Origin: Notamacropus eugenii
Taxonomy: Eukaryota; Chordata; Mammalia; Diprotodontia; Macropodidae
NCBI RefSeq assembly: GCF_028372415.1
Contig: NC_092874.1
Coordinates: 119,792,744-119,856,743, forward strand
Reading direction: 5' to 3'
DNA: 64,000 nt
Shown: positions 38,082 to 50,000 of the stretch, piece by piece
Position numbering within the stretch: the stretch's first letter is position 1
Layout of the letters: every line of letters begins with the position of its first letter
The notes under the pieces: model-generated
What the model was told of the DNA's origin: nothing
Database searches by the model: none
Seen by the model: the letters and a program-made list of their open reading frames with translations, nothing else
Position numbers and translations under genes: made by a program

Positions 38082-41000
38082 GTCTCTCTCTCTCTCTCTG
38101 TCTCAGTGTACATACACATTTTTTTTTACCAGTACTGTCACTGAAATTTATTGGGTATAGTACAAAATTTTTAATCACTTCATTTTCCCCACTCTAAGCT
38201 TTTTTCGGTGTTTTCTTAATATTGATTGCTCTTGTTTTGACTTTGCCTGGAGGGCAGCTGTTTTTATAGTTTTCATTCATAGCCATCTTTTTCTTTAGGG
38301 GCCATTATTAAGATCAGCATTTAAAAGGATGCCCTTAAGAACATCTCTAATGATGACATCTTCCAAAACTTCTTGTACTCACCCTTGTTTCCTTTTGGTC
38401 GTGCCTAGTTCAGCTGGTGGGATGTAAATCAGGTTGAGCAGTGTAAGCTTGTGGTCTCTTATTCAGTGGTCCGTTGGAAGTACTTCACTGTAGGCTTTGT
38501 AGAAAAGGTACTCAAATTCACATGAAAACCTTATCTTCATAGGAGTTTTTACTTCTGTCTAGATTGCTTTAAATCCCTGTAAAAAAAAATAGCATTTCAA
38601 TTGTAAGTGTTGCTACAACATTGTTTCTTTTGTAACAAAATTTTAAATGGAAGTTATATCCCCAAAGAAATACCTTTGGAACTGAGTACATGAAGATAGT
38701 TCCTTCACTTTTCCTCTTTAGAGTTATGGGGTTTCCTTTTAGTAAGACAGGAGGTAAATATCACCTTGTTCCACACCACTTCGTGCCGATTACCTGACTA
38801 GAATTACTCTAAAATCTGTTTTTGGAACTAAGTCTAGGAAGGTGTTTCCTTCACTTTTCCCTTTTAGAACTGGAGGTTTTCTTTTGAGTAGAAAGGGAGG
38901 AGAATATTACCGTTTCACAACACTGTGAACTAATCATTTGACTCCGATTACTTGAAATGCCACGTCTTTCTGTTGCTATCTCGACCACAAACTTTGTTCT
39001 GTTGCTTCCTTTGATTTCAGCCTTCCACTGTGAGTCTAATTTCCCTTTTCTAATAGCTAACTCAAATTGAACACTCCAAGCACAGAAAACGCTTTGTCAT
39101 TTGAATATACTTTCAGTGGTACCTGGGTAAAATAAGGACTTTGTGTCTATTGGCTCTTTATAAAGCCTCTCCTTGATTTCTCATGGATAGATGACACTGG
39201 TTGGATGCTGCGTGAAACACCCCGGACAATCAATTCCCTGTGCTTCCAGTAACTTGAGAGTAGCAGACTTAGAATGCAAACTTACTGGAAAATCAAAACT
39301 TGATATGTTATCTGAAAGTGGGTTTATCTGTCTTCAACACAGAGTTTTGAGAGAAGCCACATTAGTAGCAGGTCCATTTTTAAAGCTGTGGTCGCTCTTG
39401 GAAGGACGGACTGTTGTGGGGCTTTCCAAGTTATAATTTTTTTTGTTTTAAATTTACTGCAAATATTTAAGCTCACTCTTATAACTGAGTAATAATGTCA
39501 GAAAGTCCAAATGACGGGTGTCCTTCTAAACCAGAACCAGGTATGTGGCCAGGATGCAAATAAGTCGGTATGATTTTTTTCTAGTACTTTTGACTAAAAA
39601 AGTGCAAATGGTTTTTAAAAATTCTCTTTTTCTGAGGCCAAACATTGAGGGATGGATGGCTGAGTCAGTTTTCTGGATGACGCAATCATCATTTCACTTT
39701 AAAGGACATTTCAGTTGTTTGTCCTTTGGATTCAGGATGTGAGGAAGAAGCATTCCAAAACTATGTTACCATCCCAAAGAGCATCTCTGCTGCCACAGTG
39801 CAACCTAATTGAAAAGCTCTGGTGACTGACTTTCTCTATAGATTGATTTCAATACTAAGACTTAACCTCAGTGATTTTGCTGAGTCAGTGGTATGTTTGG
39901 TAACTTGTGTTTTTTTAGAGGCCCAGCCTTTTGGACCTCTGTTCTGGCAAGAATTAAGAGTTTGTTTTTATTCAGGTTGCTGAATCAAGAAGGGGCTACA
40001 CCTTAACTTTTTAGTCTATAATATAGGAAACTAAGTTGCAGGAGCAACTGCTCATTTAGGATGTTTGGGAGCCAGGGTTCTCTAGTTTCCAGTAAGAAAT
40101 AGCTTTAAGATTTTAGCAAAAATACAGTTTTTAATATAATTTCCTGGTTGTTAGCCTTATAATTTTCTATACAGAGTAGGTATCCTATTTTTGCATATTA
40201 GTAGCTATGTCTGTGCTAGGTTTTCAGACCATCTCTGAGAAGCATTAATAATTCCAGGTATATAATCTTAAATAGCTTTAATCCTTCTTTATTAGTTTAT
40301 GCCTTGAATTGATGCACCATTTGTGGTCCAGCCAAAATTAGAAATTGTTCAACTGACCTCCAGTCTTGTCTAAGGAGTCAGTGGCAAATGCAAAAAATTC
40401 ATGAAAGGGGGAGAGTTTAACATTTAAAACTTTCAAGGATGGCTGTGTTCATCAAAGAAGTCCCAAAGGAGTTTGCTCTGCATCTTGCCAACCTAAACTT
40501 ATGTGGAGTGGGCTAGATTTGCTGTGATTGAATTTGGGATCTTGAAACTCTGCTATAAAGGATGTAGTTGGTTTGATTTGATGAAATTACAAACACATAA
40601 GCCTTTCAGTTATGACTTGCTGAGCTCAAAACTGTCAAGAGACCTGTTAATTTGTATTGGTACTTCCTTTATGGTTCTTAAGTGGGATTAGAGATAAGAG
40701 AAACCAATACTGGCAAAGCACCAGTTGCTGCTTTAAAATAATACCTATTTATAAATAATACCCTATCTCATGGGCAGAGTTTGCACTCTTAAGATCTTGG
40801 CTATTTAATTTAAATTATCAGGCTTCATAAGCTTGTCTTTATTGAGAAACAGTGCTCCGGTATACCTTGATGGCTGCAAAGAATTGACTTAGCCAAATAC
40901 TTGTTCATTCTTGTTTTTCAGATTATAGGTACAAAAAAGATGAGCTTTTCAAGAGACTGAAAGTTACAACTTTTGCCCAGTTGGTGAGTTTGCTTGTCTT

Positions 41001-44000
41001 TTGTTGGATTTTAAAATCACTAGTTTGTACAATGTCATGAAATGAGTTTTCAGATTTGGAATCTAATGCTAGAACTGACTCATTTTTTTCATATTGTGTA
41101 TGTAATTGTATCTTTGCTTTTGTTACCTTGTGAAGTACAATGTTGTACTTTCTAACTTGAAAGAGGCCTGATTTGGAGTTTGAGGTTTTCATTTTTCTTG
41201 CACATTAGAGTTAATAGTTAAAATCTAGGTCTCTAATTCTGCCATGGTTGATTTAAAACTGTGGTATCAAAGTCTTAGGAACAGGGACCACTAATTGATA
41301 CATATGGATCCCTGTGGGCTGCATATTGAATTAGTTTTTAAAATGTGATGTCATCTGTGTTTTATTGTATCTTTGTTCATTTTGTCAGATAATTCTCAAT
41401 TACATCTTAATCTGGTTTAGGTCATGTTTGGCATGTTTAATACCTCTGGTATGAGACATTTGTCTTACTAAATCAAGATAGGCTAGATGATTTCTGAAGG
41501 CCTTTTCCTTTATTGTCCTTGATTTTGTGAAGATTTTTTATTCTTTTTTCTACCATGTGTAAGTTTTGCCGCTTTCAATAAGTTACATTTTTTATGCCTT
41601 AACTCTTCAGCCTGAAAAATGGGGATGAATCAGCCTCCTGAGTGAGAAAATAGGACTCTTGAGTACGGATTATCAGGTCCGTTGAGCTAAGGCCTGAAAA
41701 GTGCTTTGAGATCTTTGAATTAAAGCTAAATGTGAGAACAAATAATACTATAATAACTATATTTACTGTAATGCCAAATCTTAATTATATTTACTGAATG
41801 CAATCCTGTCATGCCATTGCAAATATTATGTTAGAGTCAAAATGCAAAAAATAATATAATTGCAAAGTTGCTTATGTGCTGCTTCTTTGGAATCCCTTTC
41901 CTTGGTGTCTCAAGTTTATTGTGGAATGTTTGAATTAATTACAAGTCATTCATTAAGTGCCAGGCATTGGGCTTGGTCTTAGAGATAAAAAGATAATAAT
42001 GAAACAGTTCCTATACTTAAGGAGCTGATACTATATTGGGAAAACATGTAAACGTATGCGTATTTACAAAATATAGGAAAATACAAGGTCATATTGAAGA
42101 AATCAGGAAAGATTTCGTGTAGGAGATGAGCCTTGAAGTAGGGTCAACCTAGGAGTTAAAGATGAGGAAAGAAGTACATGGCAGGCATGGGGTAAGGGTG
42201 GTGGAGAAGCCTGGGAAAAGGTTTGGAGGTGGGAGATGGAAGATTGGATGAGAAAAATCCAGCTTGCCTGGATCATAGCATGTGTAAAGGGAAATGATGT
42301 GTGTGAATAGAGTAAGTCTAGAAAAAGCACGTTGGAGCCAGGTTGTGAAAAGCTTTAAATTCTAGACTGAGATGTTTGTATTTGAACCTATAGTCAATAG
42401 GAAACCATGGGAGCTTATTGATTGAGAGAGTGGCATGGTCAGACTCGTGTGTTAGGGATCATTCTCGGGTATTTGAAGTGTAATATGAAGTATAATAACC
42501 ATCCCTAGAACCTCATAATGAGGCAACAAAACTGAGTTAGGGATTTAGGATTTGGTCTCAGCCTGAAGATATTGAGAATTTTTTTTAACAAAGAGGGTGG
42601 TTTAATATCAGACCCTTTCTCCACCTGCTCCAAAAGATAAATTTAACTCTGTCTAAACAGATGGACTTAGAAGTTTCATTCTTCTTCTGCTAGGTCATCC
42701 AAGTTGCATCCTTGTCTGATCAAACACTAGAAGTGACAGCAGAAGAGATTCAAAGACTAGAAGGTAAAAACAATGGGACTGGCTCTTAGGGCAACATTTG
42801 ACTGAAAAGCACCCATCCAGTGACCCCCCCTGTTGTAATAAGGCTATTAGGGATTCTGGACCAGGACATGCTTGTTTATAATGGTGTTAGAGACATGCTT
42901 GAGACTGATAAGGTATCAAGGAAAATTTATTGCAGCAGAGTGCAGAGGAATTGAACACCTTTGGCCAAAAGCAGGCTCAAACCCCCTCCTCTCCCCGCTT
43001 TAGGAAGGAAGACCACTGACTATAGAAGTGCAGTGAGCTATATATACTGTTAGTTCAAGACAGATCTTCCTACCAGGAGACAGATTGGTCCGTTCTCCAT
43101 TAGGTCACCATCTTCTCTACATGCCCATTACGTAACCACCCTTGGTGTGACTCCCCGCTTCTAAACATACTTTAGCATAGGACCCATGTTCAGAAAATGG
43201 AGGGATAATTTTATGTGGGGTGTGTCTGCTTATATGTATGAGGTTCATTAGGCAAGCGCAGTAAAGCAAAAGCATTCTCCAGGTTATTCTAGGTCATTTT
43301 TCTTGCTAGTTCCAGCTAGCTGTAGATTTGGTTCCTTTATCAAAAACTTTGTAACTTTGTGAAGGCCACGCTGTCTCTCTCCCGTTTGGCTGAGCCCACC
43401 TGCAGTCTGCTGGCCTTCTTATTACCTGACTTATTCTCGATGACTTCATCAACTAATAATAACTTCTGTGGAAACTTAACGTTTGTTGTCTCTCACATCA
43501 GGATCTCCTCCTACTCTTAGAAAAGTGTTAAATGATAACTTAACAATTCTTTCTAAATGCCTTTTAAAACTCTCTGTAACTGTACTTTTTGGAGATTTCT
43601 ACCTTAGAATAGGTTCTGGATGTTTTATCTCAAATGAAGAGTAAAGAATAAAATCCATCAGTTGTACCCTTCTACAAGTGCCTTCCGAGGACTGAAATCT
43701 CTGCTCTGTGTCCTGGAGCAGCCAACAAACTACTGCTTTTTTATTGGGAAAGAGTTTAGTTATTAAAGACTGATGCAGGCCAGGAAGTTGACTATGAACA
43801 GGTTTCCTAAGGAGCTGATAGAAAACACTAGGTTTGTGCTACTCTGTATTATTTCCCTGGAAAGGCTGAAGAGACTCTGAAAAGGGCAGAGATTTATCTT
43901 GAACAAGTGGGTCTCACTCACTCCAAAGGAATAAAGACTGCTTTGTAGTTGAGGTAGGTATGATGGAGTCTCCTCATATGGGTGACGCCCAATTTTAACT

Positions 44001-47000
44001 CCAGTTACATATGCAACCCCAAGTTTGGTTCTAAAACTCAATGTTGAAATTATAGCCTAAGAACATAAGGTAAAAGGAAATGAAGGTTTCTTTGAAAACA
44101 GTCTGTGAGGAAGTAGGACACCATGATGTGTGAGTAGTGTTTGGTGTTTCAAAAATACTGACTAAGTCCAGGAGGTGCCATTTCACGTTGGCTCTTGTGT
44201 GGCTATGAAAGTACAATTTGGGTGCCCGCTGTCCAGGGGGCAAGGAACCTGCAGGTTGCACCTGACTGTATGTCCTCACTTTTATTCTCCATAGATCATA
44301 ATTCTGCCCTCGCTATTCCTAATGCTGAAGACAAGACCAATGGGAAAGGCAGCCCCACTGAGAAGCCACCCAGCCCGATCCACTTCATTAGCAACATAGG
44401 AACTGGGGAATCAAGTCGGTCAACGCTGCAAAGGTACCCCCCTCCTCCCACCAACTACACTACCTTTGGCCAAAACTTTTCCACAGCCTCTCTGCTTCCT
44501 GCAGCTCATAGAGGGGAAGAAAAGGGTTGCTGCCTGGGCCTGGGCACACAGCTCTGGCTGTTCCTCCCCTCTTTGCCCTGCAGGCACCTGCCTGATCAAA
44601 ATGTGAGTCAGGTCAGCCAGCAGCTTTCAGCCCGTAAACACTACTGAGCTGGTGTCAAACTCAATTCCAAGGCCTATTTTCCATTCGGTTTCTAGCAGCT
44701 TCTTGGTTTGTCATTTAAAATCTGTCTTGAGGCATGCAAGGTAGAGTCGTGGAAGGCACTGAGCCTGGAGTCAGGAAGACCCAAATTTCAGTCCAGTCTC
44801 AGATACTGAAAATGTAATCCTGGGCAAGTCACTTTACCTCTGTCTGCCTCAGTTTTCTCTCCTGCAAAATAGGGTGAAAACAGCATTCACTTCACAAGAT
44901 CAGATGATAGAATGTTTTTAAAGCATGTTGTACAGTGCCTGGCACATAGGAAGTGCTTAATACATGCTGATTTCCTTATCTTCCTGTGACATGGCAGCCT
45001 TAAATCTGATCACATGTGTCATGAAGGTGTACCATGTGTTTGATGTTGGTGACAGACCCCTCTTGGTGGAACAGTGCAAACTCACCTCGATTTTTAGATA
45101 AACAACAAAAACACAGGGCCTAGTGATAATGGATTTATTGTGTCATCATATGATCATGCTAATATGAGTCTTCATTTTCATCTGAGACACTGTGGTGTGG
45201 TAGGAAAGAATCCTGGACTAAGAGCCCAAAAACCTCTGTTCTAATCCTGGCTTCACACTTCCTAGCTGTGTGACCTTGAATCTTTCCAAAGCTGAGCTTC
45301 TTCTGAAAAATTTGAATCAGAACTTCCTGCCCCATCTGCCAGTCTCACAGCGTCATTTCAGAAATCACATGAGATGTGTGAAAAGACCAGGAAAATTAAT
45401 GTTGCACTGATGAGAGCTGGTGTTAGTGTTCCTGCGGCTGCCATTACAAAAATGAACATTGATTGGAAGAGGCCATAAGCCCTCAGAGTTCAGTGGCATT
45501 ACAGTCCCCTTTCTGTGAATGTTTGTTCACTGCTGATTCAACTGAACATGTATCATATGCTGTGTTTGAAGGCATAACTACTATGTCATCTTTAAGGTTT
45601 TTGGATTTTTAGTGGGAATTTTGATTCAATAAGATGAGAAGGGAAATATAGATACATTGATCTTATTAGTTTGCCTAGGATCATAGAATAATAGATATAG
45701 AATTTGAAAAGAACTTCTGAGGGCAAGTACAATCCCATCATTTTACAGATGAAGAAACAGGCAAACAGAGGTGAAGTGACTTCCCTGGCTAGTTCCTAAA
45801 CAGCTAGTAAGCATCTAAGCCAGGATTTGAATCTATATCTTCCTGATTTTGAGTTCCACTCCCCACCCCTCAGCAACTACACCCCACTGCCTCACCAAGG
45901 AATTGATGATCCTTGTGTTTTGTTTCAAAAGAAGTATATCAGTACTTATCCTTTACTTGGAGCATCTGGTCATTAGAAGCTACAAAGTGAATCTAGCACT
46001 GACATGAACACTGATTCATGCTACCTGAAGGATTGATTCAAAGACCATTCAAGGGAGATTTTCTTCCCATGATGTAGTGACTGTGACTTCGGCTGAAAAA
46101 CCTAATGGAGATGTCTTAAATTCTCATCCCAGCTCTTTCTGGATTCACAAGTACCTTACACTTTGGAGTTTCAGTCTAAATGAGATGCTATTTGTAAAAT
46201 GCTTTGTAAATCTTGACACACTATGTGAATGCTAAGTAGAATTTCTTTACTCATATGATGAAAAGAAGTGGGAAGGAAGGGAAAGAGCATTTATTAAACA
46301 TGTGTCATGTGCCAGGCACTGTGCTAAGAGCCTTTTACAACTCTTATTTCATCTAATCCTCACAACAGCCCTACAAAGTAGGTGCAGTTTTACGATCCCC
46401 GTTTTATATTTGGGAAAATAAAGCAGACAGAGGTTAAGTGACTGGCCTAGGATCACGCAGCCAGTGTCCGAGGCAAGAGTGGAGCTCAGGTCTTCCTGAC
46501 TCTAGGCCCCGCGCTCTCTACACTATGTTGCCTTGCCACCTCTTAGGTAGAAATATCTGTGGCAAATATTGAGTACTTACATATGACTTGGCCAGACCAC
46601 ACACAAATACAGAGGTAATACCACATAAATGTATACGTAAAAGATTGTTGTGGTTATTGATATTCACAGTACTTTAAAGCTGCAGTGGTTTGTGAAATTA
46701 GGGATTCCTACCACTCCCGCAGCTTTTAGTCCCTGTATAAGTGAGATTTCACCAGTTGCTCTGGTGACCAACCTTCCATGAAAGAATACCTTTGAAAGAT
46801 TGAGGCTACTCCTCTCACAAGAATAACAAGTGCCACAGCACATTGTCCATTGCGTTCATCTCCTTTCCAGCTTAGCAAGAACCACCAGAGCTCTGAGGCT
46901 TCCCTGGCAATCCCTCCCAGAACCAAGGGTCACCTCTGTACCCTGATGAGGCATCACAGCAAGACCTTTGTAGAAGACGATGTCATACAGAACAAAAATA

Positions 47001-50000
47001 TAAAAACTCTTCTATATTTTTACAAAATTTTTTCCTTCCCTCTCAACACCCCTCCTTCTCTGTTTACTCCTTTTTGCTGACGTCTTCAGAATTCCATTGG
47101 ATTAATTGTTCCCATTTCTTTCTCCAAATGCTGCCCTTGTTGCTGGTGGTAGCATGTGCCCTTCAGGGTCTGTTCCCTCCCATCACGCTGGTGGCATAAC
47201 ATACATTCTTTGAAGGTAAGTGGTGCCACATAGATGCCCATTCCTCTTTGTGGTGATATTGAGGACAGCGGTGGTGAGAGGATGGGAATCTACAGTCTTC
47301 TGGACTGCCCTGTCCTTTTCCCCCTCCAGAGGCCATTTAGCATCTCTCTCTCTGCTAAAGGAGTGCCTTTGAGACTTTAGCCAATGACTCCCCAGTGGTC
47401 ACCGCCTGTTTTTCCCTTCTCAGCGTCATCAGTGGTGTTGGAGAACTGGACCTAGACAAAGAGTCACTGAAGAAAACAGAGCCCAACTCTAAAGATAAAC
47501 CTTATCCCGATTGTCCCTTCCTGCTGCTAGATGTCCGAGATAGAGATTCTTACAATCAGTGCCATATTGTTGGAGGTATGAAAGAAGTCACACAGTGACA
47601 TGGTCCAGGGGACAGATGTGGTTGTTAATGTTGTCAGTAGTTAAGCTTTGAAATGTCCCTCACTCAGCAGTTAAGAAACTCACATTGTGGGAAATTGCAC
47701 ATAAGGAAATGTATGATTCATTTTTCCCTATGGTCCAAAGAGGAGCTCAGGGCAGGGAGCCTTGTTTTTTTTTTTTTGTAAATTAGGGCACAGCTGAGGA
47801 GGTTTCAGAATTTGCTTATCATATTCCTTTCCCTGAAGTGTTTTGCGTCCATTACCTGCTAATTTGGAGTAGGCATTTTTTCTATTTCGCATTTTAATTT
47901 TAAACTGACTAGGAAGACAGCTGGGTCTAAACTGTGCTCAGATAAATAACTAACTTCCTAAACCTTTTCTCCCTTTTTATTGCAGCTTACAGTTATCCAA
48001 TTGCCACCTTGTCTAGAACCATGAATCCTTATTCAAATGATATTCTTGAGTATGTATCCTTCAGAGCCTCTTGAGGATCCAGATGATTGCTTCAGGTTGT
48101 GTCAGAAGTAATTGTTATTAACATCCAGGGCTTGCTGTGGGGGCTTGGAGGGGTTGCTATTAGTATTGATTTAAGAATTTCAGGTCGTTTCTGCTGCTTT
48201 TGAGATTCCTGGGTCTTCACAAGATACTTTCAGATTATGTTGTGCCAGGCAGAATTACTGTTCCCCACTCTTGATTGTGTTCAGGACAAAATCAGGTGGA
48301 AATGTCTGCTTCGTTGGCAGCCAACCCAGAATAGTTTTCAAAACAATTTCCCTCAATAAGGCAGAAAAACATGTTTTAAGGGGTGAAACCAACTGCTGTG
48401 TTGACAGAGACTGACCCTCACAACCTGTTGTTTTCTTCAAAAACACTTTTTCCTACTTCATAGACATATACTCCCCCATTAGAATGTTAGCTCTTTTATG
48501 AGGAGGGCTTGTTTCATCCTTTGTACTTGCATTGCCAGAACCTAGCATGGTGCCTAGCATGTAGCAGATGTTTAATAAATAATTGTTGATTGATTAATTG
48601 ATAAGAAGAATTATAAAACTGTTATCTCGTGTCTGCTCAGAGCCAGCATTAAGTCCAAGGCATTAAGTGAAGATTGAGCTTCTTGCTAAGGTGGTGAACT
48701 TAATTCACTTGAGAAATAGCTAGGAAGCATGTCAGGAAAAGGGTTGAATCCCCAGTTCCCAGGCCAGCACTTGCTCAGGATGCATCTTGCGCTGTGGACT
48801 GTGGACCACAGATACAGAGTACTAGCCATGATCTTGTCTCCTTTCCCTGAATGATTGCTATGACTCAGTAAATCAGATAGCTACAGTAAATGTGTCTTCA
48901 CAGGAAACAGGTTTTTCAGAATAGGTTCTTAAATAGATTTTCTAGATGCTTTTTTTGAGGTTCCCCTGGAAATCTATGTTGTTTACAATATCCAGATGTT
49001 AAAATATTTCTTTCAATTGATGCGTTTTGGGGAGGTCAGTCTGGTTGATTTCCACTTAAAATTAGAAAATGCTCACTAAAGTCTGTAAGAATCTTAACTA
49101 CTCTGACTCTTAGAAAAATGCCCACGGCAAGATTATCATCCTCTATGATGATGATGAGAGGCTGGCCAGCCAAGCAGCCACCACCATGTGCGAACGAGGA
49201 TTTGAGAACCTCTTCATGCTCTCTGGAGGTGAGCAGAGTGGTTTTGATTTGGTTCAGTTTCTTGCTGGGGCCTACAAACAATATTTGTATACACCTCCTT
49301 GAAAGCCTCCATATTCCATTTTCCTCTGACCCTGAGAATTGCATTTTCTTACAAGTCTCATTGCTATGGCCTTGAAGCCCAGTGAACAAAAGAACTGGGG
49401 CCTGGGAAAGGATATTAGAATTCCTCTGACTGCCAAAAAGAACTTCCATTGTCTGGTGGTATTTGATTTGATACTGGAACCGTTGAGAAACATCTCTGCT
49501 CTGTAATGCCCGTAAAATTTCTTCTAGGGACTGCCATGGTACTGTGATACCAAGTGCTTTTTCTTGAACGATTTATACCCAGGTCTGAAAGTCTTAGCCC
49601 AGAAATTCCCCGAGGGACTGATTACTGGGTCACTGCCACCAAACTGCCAGCAAGCCCCAGCTCCTGGGTCTGCCCGAAAACGATCCAGCCCTAGAGTGCA
49701 GACTCTGTATGCTGAGAACAAGTGGAGATTGACCCCAGAAGATCTAAGAAAGATAGAACATTATCTGGGAGAAGAGCAAGGCCCCCTGGAAACCCCTGGT
49801 AAGATGTGCATGTGTGCACACACCCTACACACACATGGCTGGGCCAGGAATGATCTTAGGAAACATCCAAATCTTACTTCTTCCCTCGATCTTCAGATGA
49901 GCTGTTTGCTGGAGTAGCTGGGGTTCTTCTCATTTTGCTCTTTACAGTACTTCAGGATTGAATATGACTTCATATTGGAAAAGCTTGATCTCTCACAGAG

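Noticed and set aside
49036..49449. 137-codon minus-strand frame over CEP41 exon 9
   Set aside because: It is a shadow of the real plus-strand exon and its flanks.
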